From an uncultured Halomonas sp. (GTDB lineage: Bacteria; Pseudomonadota; Gammaproteobacteria; Pseudomonadales; Halomonadaceae): a stretch of 64,000 nucleotides of DNA. This document shows, in pieces, positions 52,184 through 61,728 of the stretch. A program made the position numbers and the translations under genes. The notes below the pieces were generated by a model. The model was not told where the DNA came from and did no database searches. It worked only from the letters and a program-made list of their open reading frames with translations. The DNA lies in contig NZ_CANMTQ010000002.1 of the NCBI RefSeq assembly GCF_947500835.1, positions 62,001-126,000 on the forward strand, in the 5' to 3' direction. Every line of letters starts with the position of its first letter. Positions within the stretch are counted from its first letter, which is position 1.

Positions 52184-53100
52184 TGAAACGATCCTTGGCG
52201 CTCGCCTTCCTGCTGGCCTTGCCTGTTGGCAGCCTTCAGGCCAATGAACCGCTACAGGTGGTGACGAGCTTCAGCATTCTTGCGGACATGGCCAGCCAGG
52301 TCGGAGGGGAGCAGGTCGAGATAACCTCTCTGGTGGCGCCGGACAGCGATATCCACGCCTTCTCCCCTAGCCCCACCCAGGCGCGCACTCTCGGCCAGGC
52401 GGATGTGCTCATTTTCAACGGCCTGCAACTGGAAGGTTGGCTTACCCGGCTGATCGAGGCCAGCGATTACGACGGCGTCCGGGTAACCGCCAGCGAGGGT
52501 ATCTCGGCGCTGACCGGTGACACGCATGAAGAGGATCACAATCACGAGCATGAGCATGAGCATGGCGACGCCGACCCACATGCCTGGCTGGACGTAAGCC
52601 GTGCCCAGCAGTATGTGATCAATATTCGCGACGGGCTGATCGAAGCGGACCCGGATAACGCAGAGCGCTATCGTGACAACGCCAAGCGCTATCTTGATGA
52701 GCTTGAAGCGCTGGATCAGGATATTCGCGCTTCGATGGCCGCCATTCCCGAGGTCCAGCGGGTCGTGGTTACCAATCATCAGGCCTTTGGCTATTTCGGC
52801 GAGGCTTATGAGGTGCGGTTTCTATCCCCGGCGGGGCTGAGTACCGCTTCAGCGCCTTCTGCCGCGGAGATGGCGCGGCTGATCAATGTCATACGTGATA
52901 ACCAGGTGCCGGCACTGTTTCTCGAAAACAACGTCAACCCGGGCATCATTCATCAGCTTGCTGAAGAAACCGGCTTGCCCATTGCCGGCACTCTTTATTC
53001 CGGGGCCTTGGCAAGCAGCGGTGAAGCCAGCACTTATGTCGGCATGATGCGCCATAATGCCGCATTGCTCCATAGGGGTTTGACCACCACCGTCAAGTGA
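52180..53100 (+). CDS. znuA: Zinc-binding periplasmic protein
   Basis: Cluster A-I substrate-binding protein, 306 residues with a signal peptide (MKRSLALAFLLALPVGSLQA). Metal ligands are His in DSDIHAFSPSP (59), His in DADPHAWLDVS (134), His in VTNHQAFGYFG and a late Asp/Glu. A His/Glu/Asp-rich loop at 116-134 (THEEDHNHEHEHEHGD) is the hallmark of zinc rather than manganese proteins and may sense or scavenge zinc. It overlaps znuB by 4 bp. Confidence 0.94.
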   Translation: MMKRSLALAFLLALPVGSLQANEPLQVVTSFSILADMASQVGGEQVEITSLVAPDSDIHAFSPSPTQARTLGQADVLIFNGLQLEGWLTRLIEASDYDGVRVTASEGISALTGDTHEEDHNHEHEHEHGDADPHAWLDVSRAQQYVINIRDGLIEADPDNAERYRDNAKRYLDELEALDQDIRASMAAIPEVQRVVVTNHQAFGYFGEAYEVRFLSPAGLSTASAPSAAEMARLINVIRDNQVPALFLENNVNPGIIHQLAEETGLPIAGTLYSGALASSGEASTYVGMMRHNAALLHRGLTTTVK

Positions 53101-53153
53101 CGGGAACGCTATGCAGGCCAGCCTAGCCAAGTAAAGGATGACACGTCGCAACC

Positions 53154-53819
53154 ATGCTGCAAATGACCGGCATTACCAAGACCTATCCGACGCCCCAGGG
53201 GCCGCTCAAGGTGCTCGACGATGTCGATCTGAGCCTGGCAGCGGGAGAAAGCCTGGCCCTGATGGGGGAATCCGGCAGCGGTAAATCGACGCTTCTGCAT
53301 CTGGCGGCGGGGCTGGATCTGCCGGATAAAGGCAGCGTGCATCTTGGCGGCCAGCGTCTTTCCGCTTTGAACGAGACCAAGCGCGCAACCCTGCGCCGGG
53401 ATCAGCTGGGGCTGGTGTTTCAGCAGTTTCATCTGGTGCCGAGCCTGTCGGTTCGGAACAACCTTAGCCTGCAGGCGCGCCTTGCCGGACGCGAGGACGA
53501 TGCCTGGACCGAACATCTGCTAACACGTCTTGGGCTTGCCGAATTCGCCGCGCGCTACCCGGAGCAGCTCTCCGGCGGCCAGCAGCAGCGCCTTGCCATC
53601 GGCCGCGCCCTGGCGCCGAAACCACGCCTTTTGCTGGCGGACGAACCCACCGGCAACCTCGATGAAGCCGCAGCAGCCCAGGTTCTGGCGCTGCTTCAGG
53701 CGCTGATCGATGAAAGCGGCTGCGCGCTCTTGATGGTGACCCACAGCGCCCAGGTCGCCGCCCCCATGCAGCGCCATCTTTTGCTCAAACGCGGCAAGCT
53801 GATGGATAAGGCCCTGTGA
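53154..53819 (+). CDS. ABC transporter ATPase, LolD/MacB type (AttE-like)
   Basis: 221 residues with Walker [10 protein letters not shown] near 38, Q-loop [13 protein letters not shown], signature [15 protein letters not shown] near 140, Walker [13 protein letters not shown] and H-loop THS. The [10 protein letters not shown] form is typical of LolD/MacB/FtsE-like type VII ABC systems that use a mechanotransmission permease. It is coupled by GTGA to the large permease gene downstream. It lies 53 bp after znuA. Confidence 0.9.
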   Translation: MLQMTGITKTYPTPQGPLKVLDDVDLSLAAGESLALMGESGSGKSTLLHLAAGLDLPDKGSVHLGGQRLSALNETKRATLRRDQLGLVFQQFHLVPSLSVRNNLSLQARLAGREDDAWTEHLLTRLGLAEFAARYPEQLSGGQQQRLAIGRALAPKPRLLLADEPTGNLDEAAAAQVLALLQALIDESGCALLMVTHSAQVAAPMQRHLLLKRGKLMDKAL

Positions 53820-56317
53820 GTGCTACCGCGCCAAGCGTGCTGCGCACGACTCTCGCGACCCTGCTGTCCCACTATCGTCGCCATCCGGGTCAGCTTGTCA
53901 TGCTGCTGCTGGGGCTCTGGGTTGCCAGCGCCCTGTGGAGCGGCGTGCAGGCCATCAACGCCTCGGCGCGGGAAAGCTACGACCGGGCCGAGGCGTTGTT
54001 CAGCGCGGATCTTGATCGCATCACCCGGCGCGACGGCGCGGCGCTGACCCTGGATGACTATCTCGATCTTCGCCGAGCCGGCCTGCCGGTTTCACCCATC
54101 ATCGAGGGTGAACTGCCCCTCCCTAATGGCAAGTCCGATGGCGAACGCCTGACGCTGATCGGCATCGAGCCCTTGACCCTGCCAAGCGGTGCGTCCCTGG
54201 CCCAGCAGGACGGCGATGCGAATGCCCTGCGCGACTGGCTGATACCGCCCTATCGCATGCGGGTTGCCCCGGACACGCTCGAACAGGTCCGCACACTCAA
54301 CAGCTTGCCGCCGCTGGAGATCACCCCGGACCTGCCCCCGGCCACCCTGGTGACGGATATTGCCGCCGCCGCGCGACTGCTGGACATGGATCGGGGCATC
54401 ACCCGGTTGGTGATTGCGCCTGAGCACGATGTCGAGCTGCCTTCTGCGTTTGTGCGCACGTCACCGGACGCGCTGGCCTCCCCGGGTCAGCTCGCCGACA
54501 GCTTTCACCTCAATCTCACCGCCATGGGCCTGCTGGCCCTGGTGGTGGGGCTATTCATTGTGCATGCAGCCCTGGGGCTGGCGCTGGAGCAACGCCTGGG
54601 ACTCTTGCGCACCCTGCGTGCCCTCGGGGTGCCGGCGCGAACGCTGATACTGGCGCTGGGGCTGGAGCTGCTGCTGATGGGGTCGATCGGTGCACTGCTG
54701 GGCATCGTCAGCGGCGTGATCCTGGCCCAGCTGCTGTTGCCGGATGTGGCGGCAACCCTGGACTCCCTTTACGACACCACGGTCAGCGATACCTTGAATC
54801 TGCCCTGGTATTACTGGCTGGGAGGCGTTGCCATTACCCTTGGCGGGCTTTTCAGCGCCGGCGCCAGCATGCTGTGGCGGGCAAGCCGGATCAACGTACT
54901 CGGCCTGGGACAAGCCCAGGCCTGGCGCGGGCGTCTGCGCGGGCAGCTGCGGGTGCAGCTGCTTTTCGGCGGTGTCTTGTTGGCAGGGGCGGGGTTCCTA
55001 TGGTGGTACCTGGCAAGCACTGCTGGGCGACAAGATTTGGCCCTGGGTTTTACTCTGGTCGCTTTATTGCTGCTGGGGGCGGCGCTGTGCCTGCCGCCGC
55101 TGCTCGCCGGGCTGCTTGGCCTGCTCGCTCGCTATCTGCCTCGGCGCGCTGCCCTGCTGCAATGGGGTGTTGCCGATCTTCAATTGCAGCTGCCCCAGCT
55201 CTCCTTGGCCATGATGGCGCTGCTGCTGGCCCTGTCCGCCAACCTGGGGGTGGGCAGCATGGTCGGCGGTTTTCGTTTGACCTTTCTCGACTGGCTTGAT
55301 CAACGCCTGCTGGCGGATCTCTATGTGCGGCCCGCCGCTGAGCAGTTTGAGGATCTCGAGGCCTGGCTGAAGGAGCGCTCCGAGGTGGCCACCCTGCTGC
55401 CCGCGCGCAGTACCGAGGCGGAGCTGATCATGAATGGCAAAAATGCCGGGCCGGTGGCGCTGTTCGGCATCGCGCCCAAGCTCATCCTGCGCGATTCCTG
55501 GCCGCTGCTTGATACTCAGGACGGCTATGGGGCCGCCTGGCGCGATTTGATAGCAGGCGCGGCCTTCATCAATGAGCAGCTAGCCCGGCGGCAAGGGCTT
55601 GCACCCGGCGACAGGGTGCAGCTGCAGGGCCCCACGGGTCTGGTCACGTTGGATATTGCCGCGGTCTATCCGGATTACGGCAATCCACGTGGCGAGATCA
55701 CCCTGCCGGTGGCGCGGCTGGCCAGGGAGTTCCAGGCGCCTTCCGGCACCCTGGGCGTCGTGCTGGCGCCGACCCAGGACCGGGAGCGAACGCTGACTCG
55801 TTTGCAAGACGCGCTGAGCGCGCGTTTTCGCCTGGCCGACAATGATGCATCGCTTATCGATCAGCAGGCCTTGAAACAGCTGGCAACGGAAGTGTTCGAG
55901 CGCACCTTCACCATTACCCGAGCGCTCAATGCGCTGACCCTTGGCGTCGCCGGGCTGGCGCTGTTGACCACGCTTCTGGCCCAGGCCGAGGCACGCCGGG
56001 CCCAGCTGGCGCCGCTGTGGGCAATGGGGGTTTCTCGCGGCCGGCTGGTACGGCTGCAGATCGGTCAGCTGGTGATGGCCTGCCTGGGCACTGCGCTGTT
56101 GGCGATCCCCCTGGGGCTTTTGCTGACCGGCGCCCTGGTGGCGGTGATCAATGTGGCCGCCTTTGGCTGGCGGCTGCCGCTGCATGTGTTTCCGGCTCAG
56201 ATCGCCATGACCGTTGCCCTGGCGGTGGTGGTCGCCATTGTCGCGGCCCTGATACCCGCCTGGCGCTTGCGTCGCGTACCACCGCGCCAGCTGTTGCAGG
56301 AGTTCGCCGCGGCATGA
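53816..56317 (+). CDS. FtsX-like ABC permease (AttF/AttG-like)
   Basis: An 833-residue inner-membrane permease with a duplicated FtsX layout: TM1 near 25-45, a large periplasmic domain, helix blocks near 235-335 and 380-480, a second periplasmic domain, and three C-terminal helices (LTLGVAGLALLTTLLA, VMACLGTALLAIPLGLLLTG, MTVALAVVVAIVAALIPAWR). It starts with GTG. Such permeases do not import; they move lipids or lipoproteins or transmit force. Its size suits the fusion of two FtsX-type halves. Confidence 0.88.
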   Translation: MSATAPSVLRTTLATLLSHYRRHPGQLVMLLLGLWVASALWSGVQAINASARESYDRAEALFSADLDRITRRDGAALTLDDYLDLRRAGLPVSPIIEGELPLPNGKSDGERLTLIGIEPLTLPSGASLAQQDGDANALRDWLIPPYRMRVAPDTLEQVRTLNSLPPLEITPDLPPATLVTDIAAAARLLDMDRGITRLVIAPEHDVELPSAFVRTSPDALASPGQLADSFHLNLTAMGLLALVVGLFIVHAALGLALEQRLGLLRTLRALGVPARTLILALGLELLLMGSIGALLGIVSGVILAQLLLPDVAATLDSLYDTTVSDTLNLPWYYWLGGVAITLGGLFSAGASMLWRASRINVLGLGQAQAWRGRLRGQLRVQLLFGGVLLAGAGFLWWYLASTAGRQDLALGFTLVALLLLGAALCLPPLLAGLLGLLARYLPRRAALLQWGVADLQLQLPQLSLAMMALLLALSANLGVGSMVGGFRLTFLDWLDQRLLADLYVRPAAEQFEDLEAWLKERSEVATLLPARSTEAELIMNGKNAGPVALFGIAPKLILRDSWPLLDTQDGYGAAWRDLIAGAAFINEQLARRQGLAPGDRVQLQGPTGLVTLDIAAVYPDYGNPRGEITLPVARLAREFQAPSGTLGVVLAPTQDRERTLTRLQDALSARFRLADNDASLIDQQALKQLATEVFERTFTITRALNALTLGVAGLALLTTLLAQAEARRAQLAPLWAMGVSRGRLVRLQIGQLVMACLGTALLAIPLGLLLTGALVAVINVAAFGWRLPLHVFPAQIAMTVALAVVVAIVAALIPAWRLRRVPPRQLLQEFAAA

Positions 56318-57432
56318 AGCGTCTCTTGGCTATTTCCCTGCTCTTTATCCTCATGCTCACACTCGGCTGGCAGTTCTGGCCGGAAGAATCTACTACGGCC
56401 ACGAGCTATGCAGGCCTGGGGGAAAGCAGCGGCGACTTTCGCCAGGCCCGACCCGGTACGGTGCTGTCGTTCCCCGAGGATCACGGCCCGCACCCGGATT
56501 TTCGCATCGAATGGTGGTATCTGACCGGCAATCTTGTCGCGGAAGATGGGCGGCACTTCGGCGTGCAGTGGACGCTGTTCCGCCAGGCCATGGCGCCTTC
56601 CGACCCGCAGCAAAATGGGGGCGAAACGCCCTGGACAAGCCGCCAGCTATGGATGGCCCACGCGGCGCTTTCTACCCCGCAGGATCACCGGTTCAGTGAG
56701 CGTTTCGCTCGTGGCGGCGTCGGTCAGGCCGGTGTAAAAACAGAGCCCTTTGACGCCTGGATAGACAACTGGTCACTGCGATCCGTGGATGACACGGCGG
56801 GGTTTGATCGTTTGATGGTGACCGCCAGTGGCGACGATTTCGGCTATCGCTTGACCCTCGATGCCCAAGGGCCGCTCGTGCGCCATGGCCAGCAGGGGTT
56901 CAGCCAGAAATCCGCGGACGGCCAGGGCTCCATGTACTACAGCCAGCCGTTCTTCCAGGTCAGCGGTGAGGTGCGTGTTGACGGCGACCCTATTGCCGTC
57001 ACGGGTCGCGCCTGGCTGGATCGGGAGTGGAGCAGCCAGCTGCTGGGACCGACCCAGAGCGGCTGGGACTGGTTTTCGCTGCATCTTGATGGCGGCGCCA
57101 AGCTGATGGCCTTTCGCCTGCGCGGCGGGAACAAGAACGAGGAAGGAAGCTATCTGTCCGGCAGCTGGATCACGCCCCAGGGAGAGATCATACCCTTGAA
57201 ACCTGACGATCTGAGCCTTGAGCCCCTTGAGTATCAATCCGTGGCAGGACGCGACATTCCAATTCACTGGCGTGTCCAGGTACCCGCTTACGATCTCGAC
57301 GTCAATGTCCGCGCCCGCCATCCGAATCAGTGGATGGGCACTTCGTTTCCTTACTGGGAAGGCATGGTGGACGTAAGCGGCAGCACTGCCGGCGAGGGGT
57401 ATCTGGAGATGACCGGCTACGCCGGTGAATGA
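56314..57432 (+). CDS. AttH/CrtC-like lipocalin-fold protein
   Basis: 372 residues; N-terminal signal/anchor MKRLLAISLLFILMLTLGWQ, then a mature domain with DFRIEWWYLTGNLV, FGVQWTLFRQAM, MYYSQPFFQVSGEVRV, GRAWLDREWSSQLLGP and WDWFSLHLDGGAKLMAFRLR, the motifs of the AttH / carotenoid 1,2-hydratase-related family. Its ATG overlaps the permease stop by 4 bp. In Agrobacterium-type att operons the same trio (ATPase, permease, AttH) occurs. The ligand is unknown, possibly an envelope lipid. Periplasmic or inner-membrane-anchored. Confidence 0.88.
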   Translation: MKRLLAISLLFILMLTLGWQFWPEESTTATSYAGLGESSGDFRQARPGTVLSFPEDHGPHPDFRIEWWYLTGNLVAEDGRHFGVQWTLFRQAMAPSDPQQNGGETPWTSRQLWMAHAALSTPQDHRFSERFARGGVGQAGVKTEPFDAWIDNWSLRSVDDTAGFDRLMVTASGDDFGYRLTLDAQGPLVRHGQQGFSQKSADGQGSMYYSQPFFQVSGEVRVDGDPIAVTGRAWLDREWSSQLLGPTQSGWDWFSLHLDGGAKLMAFRLRGGNKNEEGSYLSGSWITPQGEIIPLKPDDLSLEPLEYQSVAGRDIPIHWRVQVPAYDLDVNVRARHPNQWMGTSFPYWEGMVDVSGSTAGEGYLEMTGYAGE

Positions 57433-57495
57433 GACGGTGCTGATAATACGCTACGCTGATGTTGAACAGTCATCATGAACGACGAGGAGCAGGAC

Positions 57496-58032
57496 ATGGC
57501 AATATTTACCGAAAACCATCCCGGCGTGGATACCCATATTCCTCCGGAAACCGCCGGCTTCAACCTCAACCACACCATGCTGCGCATCAAGGAACCCGAA
57601 CGCTCCCTGGCGTTTTATACCCACGTTTTCGGTCTGCGGGTGCTGCGCAAGCTGGATTTTCCCGAGATGCAGTTCACCCTCTATTTTCTGGCCCAGGTGG
57701 ACGTGGACGAGCCGGTACCGGAAGATGTTGGCGAGCGGACCCAGTGGACATTCAACCGCCGCAGCGTGCTTGAACTGACCCATAACTGGGGCACGGAAGA
57801 CCAGCCTGATTTCGCCTATCATGACGGCAACGCCGAGCCTCAGGGCTTTGGCCACATCTGCTTTTCAGTGCCGGACCTGGCCACGGCCATGCACTGGTTC
57901 GAGAGCAATCAGGTCGAGTTCGTCAAACGGCCTGAAGACGGCAAGATGAAGAATGTCGCCTTCATCAAGGACCCGGATGGCTACTGGATCGAGATTGTGG
58001 AGCCTGCCCTGATGACTCAGATGGGGCGCTGA
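57496..58032 (+). CDS. gloA: Lactoylglutathione lyase (glyoxalase I)
   Basis: Converts the methylglyoxal-glutathione adduct to S-lactoylglutathione in the cytoplasm. 178 residues in the longer, eukaryote/pseudomonad-like form. Metal ligands are in NHTMLRIKEPERSLAFYTHV (His), SVLELTHNWG (Glu), GFGHICFSVPD (His) and DPDGYWIEIVE (Glu). The ATG at 57496 has GAGGAG upstream; one at 57475 would overlap that site. It stands alone between the att-like operon and a terminator. Confidence 0.93.
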   Translation: MAIFTENHPGVDTHIPPETAGFNLNHTMLRIKEPERSLAFYTHVFGLRVLRKLDFPEMQFTLYFLAQVDVDEPVPEDVGERTQWTFNRRSVLELTHNWGTEDQPDFAYHDGNAEPQGFGHICFSVPDLATAMHWFESNQVEFVKRPEDGKMKNVAFIKDPDGYWIEIVEPALMTQMGR

Positions 58033-58035
58033 TAC

Positions 58036-58068
58036 ACAACCGCCCAGCCATTGGCCGGGCGGTTTCGA
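58036..58068 (+). terminator. Terminator after gloA
   Basis: AACCGCCC (58038-58045) pairs with GGGCGGTT (58057-58064), with an inner GCC/GGC pairing, then TCGAT. The T-run is short. Confidence 0.7.
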
Positions 58069-58087
58069 TAAATGCCAGGACGCTTGA

Positions 58088-59059
58088 TCATCCTGCACTC
58101 GGCAGATCAAACGCTTCCTGCAACGCAGGCCATGCGGGCTCACCCTCTCGAGTAGTAACACCTTCTACAAATGACTTGACCTTCGCCGGGTTGTTCTTGA
58201 TCCACTCAAGCGACACTTCCTCGGGCTCCCGATTCTCGAAACCGAACCCTAGTATCATTTCGCTCTGATCGTCCGCGGAGATCACGACCTGATCAAGGAA
58301 CTTGGCGACATTAGGATGAGAGTCGGCAAACGACTTGTTGAGCAGCGTCTTGACATCGCTGCGTCCGCCATTTGGCCCCCACAGGTCCTCTGGATCATCG
58401 AGGTAGGTGATGTCGTACTCGATGTTCATCCAGTGTGGGGTCCAGCCGCCGAACACGACCCACTCATCGTTGCTGATGGCGTCTTTTACCACGCTGAGCA
58501 TCCCCGGGGTCGAGGTCTCGGAAAGATCCCAGTTCCCTAGCCCATAGATGTCTTCGTCTACCCCACGGTTGAGGATTTCACTCATCCCCGAGCCAGCCTC
58601 GATATTGTAGACAGTACGGCCAAGGCGCTCGGCGTACTCTTCCTTGTCCAGATCCGCCGCCGAGGTCAGCCCTGCTTCGGCGACATAGCTTGGCACCGCA
58701 AAACCCAGTCGCGCGCCATCCACATTGTTACCTAGATCAACAATGGTGCCTTTCTCGACGCTCGGGTCATACATGGGCTGCTGGGCCGGCAGCCAGGCGG
58801 CGAGAAACGCATCGATTTCGCCCAGATTGAGCGCTTCGTAGGTGATGGTGGAACCGATCTCCTGCTGGCTTGGCTGATAACCCAGCGCCTCGAGCAACTG
58901 GGATGCCATGGCGGTCTTGACGGTAACGCCGGGCCAGGGCGGCGAGGAGAAACGCACGCTGGCATCTTCCTGTTGCGCCATGGCAGTGATGGGCAGGGCT
59001 AGAGGAAATGTCAGAAGCGCCGAACCTACAATGAAAGTAAACGGATAGCGTTTCGTCAT
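58088..59059 (-). CDS. Glycine betaine/choline-type periplasmic binding protein
   Basis: OpuAC/ProX-family substrate-binding protein, 323 residues with a signal peptide (FTFIVGSALLTFPLALPITA, cleavage near AMA-QQE). The pattern SPPWPGVTVKTAMASQLLEA, LNLGEIDAFLAAWLPAQQPM, then VVFGGWTPHWMNIEYDITYL supplies tryptophans for an aromatic cage for quaternary ammonium ligands. No partner ATPase or permease lies beside it, so it is an orphan. It complements the BetT-like carrier as a second osmoprotectant gene in the window. Strong AAGGAG before the ATG. Confidence 0.9.
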   Translation of the reverse strand: MTKRYPFTFIVGSALLTFPLALPITAMAQQEDASVRFSSPPWPGVTVKTAMASQLLEALGYQPSQQEIGSTITYEALNLGEIDAFLAAWLPAQQPMYDPSVEKGTIVDLGNNVDGARLGFAVPSYVAEAGLTSAADLDKEEYAERLGRTVYNIEAGSGMSEILNRGVDEDIYGLGNWDLSETSTPGMLSVVKDAISNDEWVVFGGWTPHWMNIEYDITYLDDPEDLWGPNGGRSDVKTLLNKSFADSHPNVAKFLDQVVISADDQSEMILGFGFENREPEEVSLEWIKNNPAKVKSFVEGVTTREGEPAWPALQEAFDLPSAG

Positions 59060-59274
59060 GGAAGAACTCCTTGTGGTCGAGTGACCAATGATTATTGTTT
59101 GCATGGAAAACTATAACACTGTTTTATCATGGAGTTGGCCAAGCTTGTTCTCGACATTTATACGCTTTTGACACAGTACGAAAGTGCCATACAAACTGCT
59201 ACTAGCGGCTTCAAATGGCTCAAATGCTGTTATGGCGCTACTCTATAAACCGTGACACTGATTTCGAGTTGCTC

Positions 59275-59766
59275 ATGCCCTTGCTGACCCAACCGCGCTA
59301 CCGTCTTGTGGGCGCTTTGCTAATGCTCATGCTGCTCGCCGGCTGTGCCGGACGCGAGATGCGCATGCAGGAATACGATCAGGATCAGGCAGCGCTCTCC
59401 ATCGAGCGGGCGATGATCCTGTCCAGCGCTCGTCAAGCGCTGGGTATCCCCTATCGCTATGGTGGGACGACCACTAGAGGCCTGGACTGCTCCGGGCTGG
59501 TGCAGATGGCCTACGCCAATGCAGGTATCGACATACCCCGTACCGCCCATCAGCAGTTTTCTCGCATCCCTCAACGAGACACGATTCGCCCTGGCGATCT
59601 GTTGTTCTTCGGTGCTGGCAGTAGGGCCACTCATGTCGGTATCTATTTAGGCGATGGCCAGATGGTCCATGCACCTGGTCGGGGGCGCCATGTCACCACC
59701 ACGTCTCTTGATCTTGACTACTGGCAGAATCGCTTCTTGGGTACCGGGGGATTCGAAGATCGCTAG
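59275..59766 (+). CDS. NlpC/P60 lipoprotein peptidase (Spr/MepS-like)
   Basis: Cell-wall endopeptidase, 163 residues from the ATG at 59275. Lipobox LLAGC with Cys at 24. The NlpC/P60 domain has GLDCSGLVQMAYANAG with catalytic Cys at 72, RATHVGIYLGDGQ with His at 120 and a third polar residue, MVHAPGRG (His 132). It should be anchored in the outer membrane and cut peptidoglycan cross-links or stems. In-frame ATGs at 59215 and 59224 would only lengthen the N-terminus. The start's ribosome binding site is weak. Confidence 0.88.
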   Translation: MPLLTQPRYRLVGALLMLMLLAGCAGREMRMQEYDQDQAALSIERAMILSSARQALGIPYRYGGTTTRGLDCSGLVQMAYANAGIDIPRTAHQQFSRIPQRDTIRPGDLLFFGAGSRATHVGIYLGDGQMVHAPGRGRHVTTTSLDLDYWQNRFLGTGGFEDR

Positions 59767-59930
59767 CACAGGCATCGAGTTCTAGGCACTTAGCTGTACA
59801 AGCATTATACAATGTGGGTTTTTTATACGAAAAAACATCGACAGTCAGCGCCCTTGTTCTACAATAGCTATACTTAGAGGCAAAGACCGCCAGACAAAGA
59901 CCATTGCAAGCCCTAGAAAGGAGCCCGCCC

Positions 59931-60278
59931 ATGTCGCCCAACGATTCCACTTTCTTCAGTGACAAGCTGACGCCGCGAGAGCTCGCTCGCGCCTTGGCCC
60001 AAGGGCTGGATCCCATCGTAGAGGTTGCCTCAATGGACGGCGTCTATATTGTACGCCTGCACCACGCCAACGGCATTTCCGAACTGTGCGATTCCAACGG
60101 CAATACCTGCACCTACATGGGCACCGGTAAGATTCGTGAAGTCCTGGGCAACATGGGGCTCAAGAACGGCGTACTCACTTGGTCGGATCAGTGTGGCGAT
60201 GAAATGATTGGCTGCGGCGGTCAGAGCGTCTCTCAGGAAGAAATGTTACTCAACGGCACCCGCATCTCCTTTCGCTGA
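59931..60278 (+). CDS. DUF6482-like small protein
   Basis: A 115-residue protein: KLTPRELARALAQGLDPIVE, then EVASMDGVYIVRLHHANGI, CDSNGNTCTYMGTGKIREVL and the end LLNGTRISFR. This looks like the DUF6482 group of short proteins common in gammaproteobacteria. Cys pairs (TC, DQCGDEMIGCG) are visible, but no metal motif is clear. AAAGGAG lies 10 nt before the ATG. It is probably a single gene of unknown function. Confidence 0.65.
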   Translation: MSPNDSTFFSDKLTPRELARALAQGLDPIVEVASMDGVYIVRLHHANGISELCDSNGNTCTYMGTGKIREVLGNMGLKNGVLTWSDQCGDEMIGCGGQSVSQEEMLLNGTRISFR

Positions 60279-60406
60279 ACGCGTCCCCGCCTTCTGGCCT
60301 TGACTCCAGCCCTTGCATAAACCCGATGTGCCCTCATCCATTACTTGTGGGCCGCTTAAGATGTTCTACGCTTTTTGAACTGGCCTTGATACAAGGAGAT
60401 TATTTC

Positions 60407-60964
60407 ATGGCAGATCAACCATTTTTGACCGATGTGCAAACACTTCGTGAACGTGCGCGTCAGCACATTGAAAAAGGCGCGATCACGGAGGGCTACAAGG
60501 CTGATCGTGAGAATGTGATCAACATCCTCAATGAAGCACTGGCGACGGAGATCGTCTGTGTCCTGCGATACAAGCGCCATTACTATATGGCGGACGGCCT
60601 GAGCGCCAACGTCGCCAAGGCAGAGTTTCTGGAACACGCACAGCAAGAGCAAGAGCATGCGGACATGCTGGCAGAACGCATCGTACAGCTGGGGGGTGCG
60701 CCCAACTTCTCACCGGAAGGCCTGCAAAGCCGTTCTCATGCGGAGTATGTGGAAGGCTCCAATCTCAAGGAGATGATCAAGGAAAACCTGATTGCCGAGC
60801 GCATTGCTATTGACAGTTATCGCGAGATTGCTACTTATCTAGGAGACAAGGATCCAACCTCTCGTCGTATCATGGAAGATATCCTGGCTCAGGAAGAGGA
60901 GCACGCCGACGATATGGCGGGACTACTGGAAGGCATCGAACGATTACCAAGCAATAACGCCTGA
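60407..60964 (+). CDS. Bacterioferritin/Dps-like ferritin-family protein
   Basis: 185 residues of ferritin-like four-helix bundle. Diiron ligands appear as LNEALATEIVCVLRYKRHYY, AEFLEHAQQEQEHADMLAER, KENLIAERIAIDSYREIAT and EDILAQEEEHADDMAGLLEG, giving the E...ExxH...E...ExxH pattern. It should oxidise or store iron or detoxify peroxide in the cytoplasm. The start at 60407 follows AAGGAG. A 1-Cys peroxiredoxin gene follows 58 bp later, and the pair may form an oxidative-stress unit. Confidence 0.88.
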   Translation: MADQPFLTDVQTLRERARQHIEKGAITEGYKADRENVINILNEALATEIVCVLRYKRHYYMADGLSANVAKAEFLEHAQQEQEHADMLAERIVQLGGAPNFSPEGLQSRSHAEYVEGSNLKEMIKENLIAERIAIDSYREIATYLGDKDPTSRRIMEDILAQEEEHADDMAGLLEGIERLPSNNA

Positions 60965-61022
60965 GCGGGCTGGCGAGAACAGTCCACACACCTGAACCCG
61001 GGTTTGAAAGAGGAACGAAACT

Positions 61023-61661
61023 ATGTCTTTACGTCTTGGCGATACTGCCCCGGACTTTACGCAGGACAGCACTGAAGGGTCTATCGACTTTCACCAGTGG
61101 GCCGGCGACAGTTGGGTGGTGCTGTTCTCGCATCCGGCGGATTTCACCCCGGTATGCACCACGGAGCTTGGCGAGGTGTCGCGACTCAAGCCCGAATTCG
61201 ACAAGCGCAACGTCAAGGCTATTGGCCTATCGGTGGATCCACTCGAAGACCACAAGGCTTGGGCCGGTGATATTCAGGAAACCCAGGGCAGTAGCCTTAA
61301 TTTCCCGTTGCTGGCAGACCATGATCGCAAGGTCAGCGATCTTTATGACATGGTGCATCCCAATGCCGACAGCACTCTGACAGTGCGCTCGGTATTCATC
61401 ATCGACCCCAACAAGAAGATACGTCTGACCATCACCTACCCGGCCAGTACCGGGCGTAATTTCACTGAAATTCTACGTGTGATCGACAGCCTGCAGCTTA
61501 CCGATGGCTACAAGGTGGCGACGCCGGTGAACTGGACCGACGGGGATGACTGCATCATCGTACCCTCGGTCAGTAACGACCAGGCCAAGGAGCTTTTCCC
61601 CCAGGGTTGGGACGAGAAAAAATCCTACCTGCGCATGGTCAAGCAGCCCAACAAGACCTGA
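61023..61661 (+). CDS. 1-Cys peroxiredoxin (Prx6 type)
   Basis: Reduces peroxides in the cytoplasm. 212 residues with the peroxidatic Cys at 45 in SHPADFTPVCTTELGEV and the long C-terminal arm of the Prx6 group (PVNWTDGDDCIIVPSVSND, then LFPQGWDEKKSYLRMV). It lacks a typical second resolving Cys motif, although Cys in DDCIIV is present. GAGGAA precedes the ATG. Probably co-expressed with the ferritin-like gene. Confidence 0.93.
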   Translation: MSLRLGDTAPDFTQDSTEGSIDFHQWAGDSWVVLFSHPADFTPVCTTELGEVSRLKPEFDKRNVKAIGLSVDPLEDHKAWAGDIQETQGSSLNFPLLADHDRKVSDLYDMVHPNADSTLTVRSVFIIDPNKKIRLTITYPASTGRNFTEILRVIDSLQLTDGYKVATPVNWTDGDDCIIVPSVSNDQAKELFPQGWDEKKSYLRMVKQPNKT

Positions 61662-61677
61662 TTGCCAATGAGAATAA

Positions 61678-61709
61678 AGCGCCGACTTTTCAGAGTCGGC
61701 GTTTTTTTG
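61678..61709 (+). terminator. Terminator of the peroxiredoxin gene
   Basis: CGCCGACT (61680-61687) pairs with AGTCGGCG (61694-61701), followed by TTTTTTT. Confidence 0.93.
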
Positions 61710-61728
61710 GGCTCGATTCAAGCCTGGT

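Noticed and set aside
58088..59059. A complete betaine ABC operon around the binding protein gene
   Set aside because: No ATPase or permease gene lies on either side; the neighbours are gloA and an NlpC/P60 gene.
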